Part shown: positions 45,803-55,101 of the stretch, piece after piece
Position numbering within the stretch: the first letter of the stretch is position 1
Layout: each line of letters opens with the position of its first letter
Source: Gemmobacter serpentinus
Lineage (GTDB): Bacteria > Pseudomonadota > Alphaproteobacteria > Rhodobacterales > Rhodobacteraceae
Assembly (NCBI RefSeq): GCF_008973825.1
Contig: NZ_WCHR01000016.1
Coordinates: 248,001-312,000 of the forward strand
DNA length: 64,000 bases
Direction of reading: 5' to 3'
Translations under genes and position numbers: made by a program
The notes under the pieces: model-generated
Seen by the model: only the letters and a program-made list of their open reading frames with translations
Database searches by the model: none
What the model was told of the DNA's origin: nothing

Positions 45803-47083
45803 TCAGACGATCCCGCCGCCACCGCCCTTGACCTTGGGCCGCACCGCCGCGACCGCGGCGCGATAGCCAGATGCGCGATACGCCGCGACCGGATCAATCG
45901 CCGCACCCTTGCGCAGACGCGCCATGGCGAGGATCGGCTCCACATCGGTGCGGAAGCCTGCCCGCAGCGTGGCCGAGGCCATCAGCGCGTCATTGGCATC
46001 CTGATAACCGCCAAGTGCGGTACGGTCGACCAGGCTCGCCTGCACAAAGGCGCGCTCGATCTCGACGGCGGACACGATCAGGCTTTCGATCGGATCGGTC
46101 ACGTTATGCGACTGATCGATCATATGCGCGAGGTTGAGGCCGGGGGTGTTTTCCAGATCTACCAGCTCGTTCCACACGAGAAACAGGCGGTAGGGTTCGA
46201 TGGTGCCTGCATCCAGGTCATCGTCGCCATATTTCGAATCATTGAAGTGGAAACCACCCAGCTTGCCCGCGCGCACCAGACGCGACACGATCATCTCGAT
46301 GTTCACATTCGGGGCGTGGTGGCCGAGATCGACAAGGCAGGCGGCCTTGTCGCCCAGTTCCTGCGCGATCATCAGGCTGGTGCCCCAGTCCTGCACCACG
46401 GTCGAATAGAAGGCGGGCTCGTAGATCTTGTGTTCCGAGAAGATCCGCCAGTCATCGGGCAGTGCCTTGTAGATGGCCTTCATCGACTCCAGATAGCGAT
46501 CGAACTGCTTGGACAGCGAGGTTTGGCCCGGGAAGTTGGAGCCGTCCCCGATCCATACTGTCAGCGCCTTCGATCCCAGCTTGGCGCCGATTTCGATGGT
46601 TTCGATATTGTGGTCGATGGCCTGCTGGCGCGTCGTCGCCTCATTATGGGACAGCGACCCATATTTGAAGCTGAGCGGCATGTCCGCATGATCCTGGAAG
46701 GTGTTGGAGTTCATCGCATCGAACCCCAGACCGTGTTCCGCCGCCTTGGCCAGAAGGTCGGCCGGATCGGCCTTGTCCCACGGGATATGCAGTGAAACCG
46801 TGGGCGTGGCCCCGGTCAGCTTGTGGATCACACCGCAATCATCCAGCTTGTCGAAGATGTTGCGCGGCTCGCCCTCGCCCGGGAAACGGGCAAAGCGGGT
46901 GCCGCCGGTGCCGGTGCCCCAGCTGGGGACCGCCACGCCAAAGGCGCTCGCGCGGGCGGTGATCGCCTCGATATCCACGCCCCGGCGCGCAAGTTGCGCG
47001 CCAAGGGTTTCGTAATCCGCGCGCAGATTGGCCTCGCGGGCGGCGTTTTCCTGTTCGATGAGGGAGGTGTCGATCTTGGTCAT
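45803..47083 (-). CDS. rhaI: L-rhamnose isomerase (alphaproteobacterial type)
   Basis: Converts L-rhamnose to L-rhamnulose. The 426-residue TIM-barrel protein has VSLHIPWD, EIGAKLGSKALTVWIGDGSNFPGQ, FSEHKIYEPAFYSTVVQDWGT (metal-ligand E) and LVDLGHHAPNVNIE. It is the rhizobial RhaI type, not the E. coli RhaA type. The start at 47083 follows GGTAATC 7 bases after the rhaD stop; it is the second gene of rhaDI. Confidence 0.93.
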   Translation of the reverse strand: MTKIDTSLIEQENAAREANLRADYETLGAQLARRGVDIEAITARASAFGVAVPSWGTGTGGTRFARFPGEGEPRNIFDKLDDCGVIHKLTGATPTVSLHIPWDKADPADLLAKAAEHGLGFDAMNSNTFQDHADMPLSFKYGSLSHNEATTRQQAIDHNIETIEIGAKLGSKALTVWIGDGSNFPGQTSLSKQFDRYLESMKAIYKALPDDWRIFSEHKIYEPAFYSTVVQDWGTSLMIAQELGDKAACLVDLGHHAPNVNIEMIVSRLVRAGKLGGFHFNDSKYGDDDLDAGTIEPYRLFLVWNELVDLENTPGLNLAHMIDQSHNVTDPIESLIVSAVEIERAFVQASLVDRTALGGYQDANDALMASATLRAGFRTDVEPILAMARLRKGAAIDPVAAYRASGYRAAVAAVRPKVKGGGGGIV

Positions 47084-47090
47084 GAGATGA

Positions 47091-49193
47091 TTACCGCGTG
47101 AAGGCCTGAACGTTGCCCGCATCGACATTGAGGATATTCCCCGTCGATTTCGCGGCCAGATCGGAGGCGAAGAAATAGATGCCTTCGGCGATGTCTTCCG
47201 GCAGGACCGACCGCTTCAGCATGGAGCGGTTGCGATACATCTCCTCAAGGCCTTCCTTGTCGGTCTTGTAGGTGGAGGCGCGCTGATCCAGCCATTCGCC
47301 CGACCAGATCTTGCTGCCGCGCAAGACCGCATCGGGGTTCACCACATTCACGCGGATGCCCGCATCGGCCCCTTCCAGCGCGAGGCAGCGCGCCAGATGG
47401 ATTTCAGCCGCCTTGGCGGTGCAATAGGCCGAGGCATTGGGCGAGGCCGCCAGACCGTTCTTGGAGGCCACGAAGACCACAGACCCACCGATGCCCTGGG
47501 CGCGCAGAACCTTGAACGCCTCGCGCGAGACCAGGAAATATCCGGTCGACAGGATATCCATGTTCTTGTTCCACAGCGCGAGGCTGGTTTCCTCGACCGG
47601 GGCGGAAGAGGCGATCCCGGCATTCGACACCAGGATGTCGACGCCGCCCAGTTCGACCGCCGCATGGGCATAGGCACCGATCACATCATCTTCACTGGTC
47701 ACGTTCATCGCAACCGAACGCACCACATCGGCACCAAAGACCTTGGCCATGCCCGCCGCGACATCCGCCGCCGCCTTGCCGTCGATATCGGCCAGCACGA
47801 CGCAGGCCCCTTCTTTCAGCAGGCGTTCGGCGGTGGCTGATCCGATGCCACCCGCCCCGCCGGTGACCAGCGCAATGCGACCGGCCAACGCCTTGGGCTT
47901 TGGCATCCGGGCCAGTTTGGCTTCTTCAAGCAGCCAGTATTCGATATCGAAGGCCTCTTGCTCCGGCAGGCCCTGATAGGTGCTGACAGCACTTGCGCCG
48001 CGCATCACATTGATCGCGTTCACATAGAACTCGCCCGAGATGCGGGCGGTGGCCTTGTCCAGCGCGAAGGTGATCATGCCGACGCCCGGCACCAGCCAGA
48101 CCACGGCATTCGGGTCACGCAGGGCGGGGGAGTTGTCGTGCTTGCAGCGGTCGTAATAGGCGGCGTAATCCTGACGGTAAGCCTCGGCTGCGGCCGGAAG
48201 GCTGGCAAGCGTGGCCTCCAGATCCGGGTTGGCCGGATCGAAGGCGACGACCAGCGGGCGGATCTTGGTGCGCAGGAAGTGATCCGGACAGGAGGTGCCG
48301 AGCGGTGCCAGATCATCCAGCATATGGGAGCCGACGAAATCCAGAACCGCCTGCTGATCGTCGAAATGGCCCACCTTGTAGCGGTCTTTCGAGATCAGGC
48401 CGCGAATCACCGGCATCAGTTTGGCGGCGACGGCCCGGCGTTCGTCTGCCGGCAGGGTCGGCAGTTTGGCACCGCCGAAAGCGGGCTTGCCTGCGGTCCT
48501 GGCTTCCAGCCAGCCCGCCGCCTTGTTGATGATTTCCAGCGTGGTCAGATAGCAATCCTTGGCGTCATCGGCCCAGGTGAACAGACCATGGCTTTCCAGC
48601 ACCGCGCCACGCATTCCCGGGTTTTCGGTCGCCAGCTTTTCCAGCCAGAGGCCAAGCTCGTAGCCCGGCTTTTTCCACGGCAGCCAGCCGATTTCTGTGC
48701 CGAAAATCTCTTCGGTCAGTTCTTTGGAATTGACCGAAGCGGCGATGGCGATGATTGCATCGGAATGGACGTGATCGACATGTTTCTTCGGCACATAGGC
48801 ATGAAGCGGCGTGTCGATGGAGGCGGCCCGCGGATTGAGGTTGAAGGTGCAATGCGGCAGGTAGCCCACCATTTCATCCTCAAAGGCCAGACCGCGATAC
48901 TTGCCTTTCAGGGCGCGCAGCTTGTCCATGTAAAGCGTGGAAAAGCCGTCCATTTTCATGGAGCCGATATCACCGCCCGAGCCCTTGACCCAAAGCACTT
49001 CGGCCATTTCGCCGGTCAGCGGGTCCCGTTCCATCACCTTGGCCGAGGTATTGCCGCCGCCATAATTGGTGACGCGCTTGTCCGACCCCAGCAGGTTGGA
49101 CCGATAGAGCAGCTTCTCGGATTCGGTCATCGACGCGGCCTTGGCGTCATCCCACAGGTTTTCAAGCCGGCTCGCGGCGGGGCTCGTGGTCAT
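47091..49193 (-). CDS. rhaD: Bifunctional rhamnulose-1-phosphate aldolase / short-chain dehydrogenase
   Basis: A 700-residue two-domain fusion. The N-terminal class II aldolase part (about 1-390) has TNYGGGNTSAKV, VDHVHSDAIIAIAA with HxH zinc ligands and ESHGLFTW. The C-terminal short-chain dehydrogenase (about 430-700) has VTGGAGGIGSATAERL, SNAGIASSAP and the catalytic S and YCTAK. Together they would cleave L-rhamnulose 1-phosphate to DHAP and L-lactaldehyde, then oxidise the latter to L-lactate. A GGAGGA site precedes ATG 49193. It is the first gene of rhaDI, under the shared operator. Confidence 0.94.
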   Translation of the reverse strand: MTTSPAASRLENLWDDAKAASMTESEKLLYRSNLLGSDKRVTNYGGGNTSAKVMERDPLTGEMAEVLWVKGSGGDIGSMKMDGFSTLYMDKLRALKGKYRGLAFEDEMVGYLPHCTFNLNPRAASIDTPLHAYVPKKHVDHVHSDAIIAIAASVNSKELTEEIFGTEIGWLPWKKPGYELGLWLEKLATENPGMRGAVLESHGLFTWADDAKDCYLTTLEIINKAAGWLEARTAGKPAFGGAKLPTLPADERRAVAAKLMPVIRGLISKDRYKVGHFDDQQAVLDFVGSHMLDDLAPLGTSCPDHFLRTKIRPLVVAFDPANPDLEATLASLPAAAEAYRQDYAAYYDRCKHDNSPALRDPNAVVWLVPGVGMITFALDKATARISGEFYVNAINVMRGASAVSTYQGLPEQEAFDIEYWLLEEAKLARMPKPKALAGRIALVTGGAGGIGSATAERLLKEGACVVLADIDGKAAADVAAGMAKVFGADVVRSVAMNVTSEDDVIGAYAHAAVELGGVDILVSNAGIASSAPVEETSLALWNKNMDILSTGYFLVSREAFKVLRAQGIGGSVVFVASKNGLAASPNASAYCTAKAAEIHLARCLALEGADAGIRVNVVNPDAVLRGSKIWSGEWLDQRASTYKTDKEGLEEMYRNRSMLKRSVLPEDIAEGIYFFASDLAAKSTGNILNVDAGNVQAFTR

Positions 49194-49269
49194 GGTGTCC
49201 TCCAGTCTCGCGCGGGACGGGATTGCCGCGCCTCCTTGCTGCGAAATCATGCGGCCCCGCGACGGAATG

Positions 49270-49349
49270 TCAATCAGTTTCGATCAATATCAATCATTAT
49301 GCAGGCGCAGAATGAGTTTCTGCGATTGAAAATGATTGACAATGATCGA
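49270..49349. promoter_or_regulatory. Six-heptamer symmetric operator of the rhamnose locus
   Basis: TCAATCA (49270), TCGATCA (49280) and TCAATCA (49290) repeat every 10 bp. CGATTGA (49323), TGATTGA (49333) and TGATCGA (49343) repeat every 10 bp in the opposite sense. All three pairs are symmetric about one centre near 49309.5, giving an 80-bp palindromic array between rhaD and rhaR. This fits binding of an oligomeric DeoR-type regulator on one DNA face, most simply RhaR, controlling both promoters. Confidence 0.85.
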
Positions 49350-49383
49350 ATCCCCACACAATCTTCATCCCAGGGAGGACCAG

Positions 49384-50193
49384 ATGCACGAAACTGAACG
49401 CCACAGGATCATTCTGTCCGCAGTGCAAGAGCGGCCCGTCGTCACGGTGCCCGATCTGTGCCAGCTGACCGGCGCCTCGGAGGCGACGATCCGGCGTGAT
49501 ATCGCGCAACTCCATGTTCAGAAAAAGTTGCGCCGGGTGCGCGGTGGTGCCGAAGCCATCGCCCCGCCCAGCTTTGTCGGCATCAATGCCCGGCCCTTTG
49601 CGGTGCAGGAAAGCATCCATGCGGTCGAAAAGCGCGCGATTGCCCGCGCGGCGGTCGATCTGTGTCAGGATGGCGATGCGATCATCATCAATGGCGGCAC
49701 GACGACCTTCCAGATGGTGCATCCGCTGACCACCAAGCGCGTGCAGGTCTTCACAAACAGCTTCCCGATTGCCGAACATCTGCTGAAGCATTCGAAGAAC
49801 ACCGTGATGCTGCCTGCAGGCGCGCTGTATCGTGAGCAGAACATCATCCTGTCGCCCTTTGACGAGGATGGCAGCAAGCATTTCTACGCCAAGCGCATGT
49901 TCATGGGCTGCCGGGGTCTTGGCCCGCTTGGCCTGATGGAAGGCGATCCGCTGCTGATCCAGGCCGAACAAAAGCTGATCGGTCAGGCCGATGAACTGGT
50001 CGTTCTGGCCGACAGTTCCAAATTCGCCCAACGGTCGAGCCTGCTGCTCTGCCCGCTGACGCGGATCCATACCGTGATTACCGATGATCGCATCGACGAC
50101 CGTGCGGCCAATATGCTGGCGGCGGCGGAGGTGCGGCTGATCGTGGCCGAGGTTGCCGCCTCGGACCGCAAGACCCGCGCGCAGCAAGACTGA
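49384..50193 (+). CDS. rhaR: DeoR-family regulator of rhamnose catabolism
   Basis: A 269-residue DeoR-type regulator. The winged helix lies near 5-57 (VTVPDLCQLTGASEATIRRDIAQLHVQKKLRRVRGGAE), followed by a sugar-phosphate-binding domain with IIINGGTTTFQMVHPL and VFTNSFPIAEHLL. It is the first gene of the plus-strand rha operon. The start at 49384 follows GGGAGGA and lies 34 bases after the last operator heptamer. Confidence 0.92.
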   Translation: MHETERHRIILSAVQERPVVTVPDLCQLTGASEATIRRDIAQLHVQKKLRRVRGGAEAIAPPSFVGINARPFAVQESIHAVEKRAIARAAVDLCQDGDAIIINGGTTTFQMVHPLTTKRVQVFTNSFPIAEHLLKHSKNTVMLPAGALYREQNIILSPFDEDGSKHFYAKRMFMGCRGLGPLGLMEGDPLLIQAEQKLIGQADELVVLADSSKFAQRSSLLLCPLTRIHTVITDDRIDDRAANMLAAAEVRLIVAEVAASDRKTRAQQD

Positions 50194-50247
50194 CGCGGCA
50201 CCACACCGCACCCCGCGAGGAACGGGGTAACGCTCAGGGAGGAATAC

Positions 50248-51240
50248 ATGGGCATTCTGACGAAGGCACTGACCACGGCGGCAATCGCCACGGCGCTGAT
50301 GACGGGCGGCGCACATGCCGAAACCAAACGCATCGCGCTGGTCGTGAAGGCGCTTGGAATCGGCTTCTTCGAGGCCGCCAACAAGGGCGCGCAGGAGGCC
50401 GCCAAGGAACTGGGCGATGTCGAGATCATCTATACCGGCCCGACCGACACCACCGCCGAAGGCCAGATCGAGGTGATCAACAGCCTGATCGCGCAGAAGG
50501 TCGATGCGATTGCGGTTTCCGCCAATGACACCGATGCGCTGGTGCCGACGCTGAAAAAGGCGATGGATCGCGGCATCACCGTGATTTCCTGGGATTCGGG
50601 CGTGGCCAAGGAAGGCCGCCTGATGCAGCTGAACCCGTCTTCGTCGTCGCTGATCGGCAATACCATCGTCAAGCTGGCCGCCGATCACCTGCCCGAAGGC
50701 GGTGATGTGGCCTTCCTGTCGGCCACCACCACCTCCACCAACCAGAATGTCTGGATGGCAGAGGCCACCAAGGTGCTGCCGAACTATCCGGGCATCAATG
50801 TCGTGGCAACCGTCTATGGCGATGATCTTGCAGATAAATCCTATCGCGAGACCCAAGGCCTGCTGCAGACCTATCCGAACCTGAAAGCCATCATCGCGCC
50901 GACCTCGGTCGGGATCGTGGCCGCCGCACAGGCGGTGACCGACGCGGGCAAGATCGGTGAAGTGAATGTCACCGGCCTTGGCCTTCCGTCGGAAATGGCG
51001 GGCCATGTGAAATCGGGCGCGTCCAAATCCTTCGCGATCTGGAACCCGATCGATCTGGGCTATTCGGCCACGATGATCGCCTATCACCTGTCGAATGGTG
51101 ACGCCAAGGCCGAACCAGGTGCCGAAATTTCGATGGGCCGCATGGGCACCGTGAAGCTGGACGAAAACACCGAAGGCGCCATGGCAGACCCCTTCACCTA
51201 TGATGCTTCGAACATCGACGCGTTCTCTTCGATCTTCTGA
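50248..51240 (+). CDS. rhaS: Rhamnose ABC transporter substrate-binding protein
   Basis: A 330-residue periplasmic binding protein of the ribose/rhamnose group. Signal peptide 1-24 (AHA-E), then IALVVKALGIGFFEAANKGAQEAAKEL and VDAIAVSANDTDALVPTLKKA, ITVISWDSGV and IAPTSVGIVAAAQ. It is 54 bases after rhaR with GGGAGGA as ribosome site. A hairpin follows it and separates it from rhaT. Confidence 0.93.
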   Translation: MGILTKALTTAAIATALMTGGAHAETKRIALVVKALGIGFFEAANKGAQEAAKELGDVEIIYTGPTDTTAEGQIEVINSLIAQKVDAIAVSANDTDALVPTLKKAMDRGITVISWDSGVAKEGRLMQLNPSSSSLIGNTIVKLAADHLPEGGDVAFLSATTTSTNQNVWMAEATKVLPNYPGINVVATVYGDDLADKSYRETQGLLQTYPNLKAIIAPTSVGIVAAAQAVTDAGKIGEVNVTGLGLPSEMAGHVKSGASKSFAIWNPIDLGYSATMIAYHLSNGDAKAEPGAEISMGRMGTVKLDENTEGAMADPFTYDASNIDAFSSIF

Positions 51241-51261
51241 TCGGCGGACCCGTTGCGTTCT

Positions 51262-51287
51262 GGCCCGGCCGCCTTTCCGGCCGGGCC
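51262..51287 (+). terminator. Hairpin between rhaS and rhaT
   Basis: GGCCCGGCC (51262-51270) and GGCCGGGCC (51279-51287) form a perfect 9-bp stem followed by TTCCCCTTCTC. It is a likely partial terminator or stabiliser, keeping the binding protein in excess over the membrane parts. Confidence 0.7.
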
Positions 51288-51316
51288 TTCCCCTTCTCAA
51301 ATCGCAGGGCTGACCC

Positions 51317-52837
51317 ATGCAGGCGCAATCCGCTTCCGGCACGACCCCGGTGCTGAGCCTTCGCGGCATCTCCAAAAGTTTTCCCGGTGTGCGCGCGCTC
51401 AATGGCGTGCAACTGGATCTTTACCCCGGACAGGTCACCGCCCTGATCGGCGAGAATGGCGCGGGCAAATCCACCATCGTGAAGATCCTGACCGGCATCT
51501 ATCAGCCCGATGAGGGCACGATCACCGTGGGCGGGCAGGATCTGCGCTTTCCGACCGCGCAGGCGGCCAGCGATGCGGGTGTGACCGCGATCCATCAGGA
51601 AACCGTGCTGTTCGATGAGCTGACGGTGGCCGAGAATATCTTTATCGGCCATGCCCCGCGCGGGCGCTTTGGCCTGATCGACACCCGCCGGATGGAGGCC
51701 GAGGCTGCGCGCCTTCTGGCCTCCATCGGGGCGGATCTGTCGCCCAAAGCGCGGCTGCGCGATCTTGGCATCGCCTCGCGCCACCTTGTCGCCATTGCAC
51801 GGGCGCTGTCGGTCGATGCGCGCGTCGTCATCATGGACGAGCCGACCGCCGCCCTGTCGCATAAGGAAATCCATGAGCTTTACGAACTGGTCGAGACGCT
51901 GAAGGCGCAGGGCAAGGCGATCCTGTTCATCAGCCACAAGTTCGACGAGATCTTCCGCATCGCCGATCGCTGGACCGTGTTCCGCGATGGCCAGTTCATC
52001 GAAGACGGCACCATGGCCGAGGTGAACGAGGCCCGGCTGGTGCAATTGATGGTGGGCCGTTCGGTCGACCAGATCTATCCCAAGCGCCCGTCGCAGATCG
52101 GCAAGCCAGTGCTGACGGTTGCGGGCTACAGCCACCCGACCGAGTTCGAGGATATCGGTTTCACCCTGCATGAAGGTGAGATCCTGGGTTTTTACGGTCT
52201 GGTCGGTGCCGGCCGATCCGAGGTGATGCAGGCGCTGTTCGGCATCACCAAACCTTCACGCGGGGCCTGCCGGATCGCCGGTCAGGTTCAGGTGATCCGC
52301 ACCACCGCCGAAGCGGTCGAGGCGGGCATCGTCTATGTCCCCGAGGATCGCGGCCGTCAGGGCGCGGTGAAGGGGATGCCGATCTTCCAGAACGTCACGC
52401 TGCCCTCGCTCCATCGCACTTCGCGCGCGGGGTTCCTGCGCCTGTCCGAAGAATTTGCGCTGGCGCGTGACTATACCCAGCGGCTGGACCTGCGGGCGGC
52501 AAGTCTGGATCAGGATGTGGGGCTCTTGTCGGGCGGCAATCAGCAAAAGGTGGTCATCGCCAAATGGCTGGCCACCCGCCCGCGCGTCATCATCCTGGAC
52601 GAACCCACCAAGGGCATCGACATCGGATCGAAGGCGGCCGTGCATGACTTCATGTCGGAACTGGCTGCCCAAGGCTTGGCTGTCATCATGGTCAGTTCGG
52701 AAATCCCCGAGGTTCTGGGCATGTCCGACCGGGTGATCGTGATGCGCGAAGGCAGGATCGCCGCCGAATTTGCAGGTGACGACATGACCCCTGAAAATCT
52801 GGTCCGCGCCGCCGTGGGCATCGAGGAGGCCGCATAA
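51317..52837 (+). CDS. rhaT: Rhamnose ABC transporter ATP-binding protein
   Basis: A 506-residue tandem CUT2 ATPase. The N-terminal Walker A is GENGAGKST (about 49-57). The second domain has GLVGAGRSE and LSGGNQQKVVIAKWL with VIILDEPTKGIDIGSK. It takes part in the RhaSTPQ importer of the rhizobial type. This is not the E. coli RhaT symporter, which only shares the name. Confidence 0.93.
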   Translation: MQAQSASGTTPVLSLRGISKSFPGVRALNGVQLDLYPGQVTALIGENGAGKSTIVKILTGIYQPDEGTITVGGQDLRFPTAQAASDAGVTAIHQETVLFDELTVAENIFIGHAPRGRFGLIDTRRMEAEAARLLASIGADLSPKARLRDLGIASRHLVAIARALSVDARVVIMDEPTAALSHKEIHELYELVETLKAQGKAILFISHKFDEIFRIADRWTVFRDGQFIEDGTMAEVNEARLVQLMVGRSVDQIYPKRPSQIGKPVLTVAGYSHPTEFEDIGFTLHEGEILGFYGLVGAGRSEVMQALFGITKPSRGACRIAGQVQVIRTTAEAVEAGIVYVPEDRGRQGAVKGMPIFQNVTLPSLHRTSRAGFLRLSEEFALARDYTQRLDLRAASLDQDVGLLSGGNQQKVVIAKWLATRPRVIILDEPTKGIDIGSKAAVHDFMSELAAQGLAVIMVSSEIPEVLGMSDRVIVMREGRIAAEFAGDDMTPENLVRAAVGIEEAA

Positions 52838-52838
52838 G

Positions 52839-53804
52839 ATGTGGAAATCGCGTGAGGCCATTCTGGCCCTGGCCGTTCTGGCGCTGCTGGCGGTGATTGC
52901 CAGCCGCTTTCCGGCCTTCATCCTGCCGGGCAATCTGGCCCGGGTCTTTACCGATACTTCACCGCTCATCATTCTGGCGCTTGGCCAGATGGTGGTGATC
53001 CTGACCAAATGTATCGATCTGTCGGTCGCGGCCAATCTGGCGCTGTGCGGCATGATCGCCGCTATGCTGAACGGCATGGGTGTGCCGCTGCCGCTGATCC
53101 TGCTGATCGTGTTGGCGCTTGGTGCTGCCCTTGGCGCGGTGAATGGTTTGCTGGTCTGGAAGGTCAATATCCCCTCCATCGTGGTGACCTTGGGCACGAT
53201 GACCATCTATCGCGGCGTGATCTTCCTGTTGACCGATGGCAAATGGATCAATGCCCACCAGATGACCGATGGTTTCAAGGCTTTTCCGCGCACCAGCATT
53301 CTTGGCCTGCCGGTGATGGGGTGGATCGCGATTCTGACTGTGATCGCCGTGGCCGTGCTGGTGAACCGCACGCCGCTTGGCCGCGCCTTCTATGCCGTTG
53401 GTGGCAATCCACATGCGGCCGTCTATACCGGCATTTCGGTCGGGCGGACCCAATTCGTGGCCTTCGTGCTGTCGGGAGCCTTGGCCGGGCTTGCGGGTTA
53501 CCTCTGGGTTGCGCGTTATGCCGTGGCCTATGTCGATATCGCGGGCGGGTTTGAGCTGGATGTGGTTGCGGCCTGTGTGATCGGCGGTATCGCCATTGCA
53601 GGCGGCGCCGGTTCGGTGACCGGCTGCCTGCTGGGCGCGCTGTTTCTTGGCATCGTCAAGAACGCGCTGCCCGTCATCGGCATCTCGCCCTTCTGGCAGA
53701 TGGCGATTTCCGGCACCGCGATCCTGATCGCCATCGCCTTCAATGCGCGCGGGCAGGGCCCGAAGGGGCGCATCATTCTGAAACAGGCGGAGCATCGCGC
53801 ATGA
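52839..53804 (+). CDS. rhaP: Rhamnose ABC transporter permease
   Basis: A 321-residue CUT2 permease with about nine hydrophobic segments, MVVILTKCIDLSVAANLAL, IPSIVVTLGTMTIYRG and the late GGIAIAGGAGSVTGCLLGALF. It starts one base after the rhaT stop and overlaps rhaQ by 4 bases. It pairs with RhaQ in the membrane. Confidence 0.92.
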   Translation: MWKSREAILALAVLALLAVIASRFPAFILPGNLARVFTDTSPLIILALGQMVVILTKCIDLSVAANLALCGMIAAMLNGMGVPLPLILLIVLALGAALGAVNGLLVWKVNIPSIVVTLGTMTIYRGVIFLLTDGKWINAHQMTDGFKAFPRTSILGLPVMGWIAILTVIAVAVLVNRTPLGRAFYAVGGNPHAAVYTGISVGRTQFVAFVLSGALAGLAGYLWVARYAVAYVDIAGGFELDVVAACVIGGIAIAGGAGSVTGCLLGALFLGIVKNALPVIGISPFWQMAISGTAILIAIAFNARGQGPKGRIILKQAEHRA

Positions 53805-54787
53805 GCACCCCGACCCCCCGTCAGATCCCCGACCGCCTTGCCTCGCCGCTGGCGCGCCGCCTGAAAAGCTGGGAAGCCCTGCTGCTTGCGGTGGCGATTG
53901 CGATCTTCATCGCCAATTCCATCGCCTCGCCCTATTTCCTCGATCCGTGGAACCTGTCGGATGCGAGCTTCAACTTCACCGAAAAGGCGATGATCGCCTT
54001 TGCCATGGCCATGCTGATCATCGCGGGCGATATCGACCTGTCGGTCGCCTCGATCATCGCGCTGTGCTCCACCGTGATGGGGGTTGCGATGATGGCGGGC
54101 GCGCCGGTCTGGGTGCTGGTCGGGCTTGGCCTTGGCACCGGGCTGTTGTGTGGTGCCTTCAACGGGCTGCTGGTTGCGGGCATGGGCCTGCCCTCGATCG
54201 TGGTTACCATCGGCACCATGAGCCTGTTCCGCGGCATCAGCTATATCGTGCTGGGCGACGGGGCTTTCACCGGATACCCCAGTGATTTCAGCTGGTTCGG
54301 GCAGGGTTATGTCTGGTGGGTGTTCAGTGTCGAACTGGCGCTGTTTGCCGCCCTCGCCGTGATGTTCGGCCTGCTGCTGCATGGCACCAGCTTTGGCCGC
54401 ACCGTCTATGCCATTGGCAACAACGCGACCGCCGCGCGGTTTTCCGGCATCCGGGTGGACCGTGTCCGCTTCATCCTGTTCCTGCTGACAGGGGTGATGA
54501 GCGGCCTTGCCGCCGTCTGCCTGACGTCGCGTCTGGGATCCACCCGCCCCTCCATCGCGACCGGGTTCGAGCTTGAGGTGGTGACTATGGTGGTGCTGGG
54601 CGGCGTCAATATCCTTGGCGGCTCCGGCTCGATCCCAGGCGTGGTGATCGCGGCGCTGGTCATGGGGCTGGTGACCTTCGGCCTTGGCCTGCTGAATGTG
54701 CCAGGCATCGTGATGTCGATCATCGTGGGCCTGTTGCTGATCGGGGTGATCGCCCTGCCGCGCCTCTGGGCGATGTGGAGGAAATGA
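53801..54787 (+). CDS. rhaQ: Rhamnose ABC transporter permease
   Basis: A 328-residue CUT2 permease similar to RhaP, with [38 protein letters not shown] and [16 protein letters not shown]. It overlaps rhaP (ATGA) and shares TGATG with rhaU. The two permeases presumably form a heterodimer. Confidence 0.92.
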   Translation: MSTPTPRQIPDRLASPLARRLKSWEALLLAVAIAIFIANSIASPYFLDPWNLSDASFNFTEKAMIAFAMAMLIIAGDIDLSVASIIALCSTVMGVAMMAGAPVWVLVGLGLGTGLLCGAFNGLLVAGMGLPSIVVTIGTMSLFRGISYIVLGDGAFTGYPSDFSWFGQGYVWWVFSVELALFAALAVMFGLLLHGTSFGRTVYAIGNNATAARFSGIRVDRVRFILFLLTGVMSGLAAVCLTSRLGSTRPSIATGFELEVVTMVVLGGVNILGGSGSIPGVVIAALVMGLVTFGLGLLNVPGIVMSIIVGLLLIGVIALPRLWAMWRK

Positions 54788-55101
54788 TGGAAAAATATGC
54801 CTTCCGCATGACCCTGAATCCCGGGATGGAGGCCGAATATCGCCGCCGCCATGACGAGATCTGGCCGGAGCTGGTGAGCCTGTTGAAAGCGGCCGGGGTT
54901 GAGGATTACTCGATCCACCTTGATCCCGAGACCAATGCGCTGTTCGGCGTGTTGTGGCGGCGCAAGGATCACGGCATGGCGGATCTGCCCGCCCATCCGG
55001 TGATGCAACGCTGGTGGGCGCATATGGCCGATGTCATGGCGGCCCATCCCGACAATGAGCCGGTGGCGGTGCCGCTGGTGCCAATGTTCCACCTGCCATG
55101 A
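54787..55101 (+). CDS. rhaU: L-rhamnose mutarotase
   Basis: A 104-residue dimeric alpha/beta-barrel protein that interconverts alpha- and beta-L-rhamnopyranose. It has [27 protein letters not shown] (catalytic histidine about 20), [18 protein letters not shown] and [18 protein letters not shown] 54787 lies 5 bases after GGAGG; ATG 54784 is possible. It overlaps rhaK by 4 bases. Confidence 0.95.
   Translation: MEKYAFRMTLNPGMEAEYRRRHDEIWPELVSLLKAAGVEDYSIHLDPETNALFGVLWRRKDHGMADLPAHPVMQRWWAHMADVMAAHPDNEPVAVPLVPMFHLP

Noticed and set aside
49297-51402. A 701-codon open frame on the minus strand
   Set aside because: It is antisense to rhaR, rhaS and the start of rhaT and runs through the operator. 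Composition is shadow-like and there is no ribosome site or domain.
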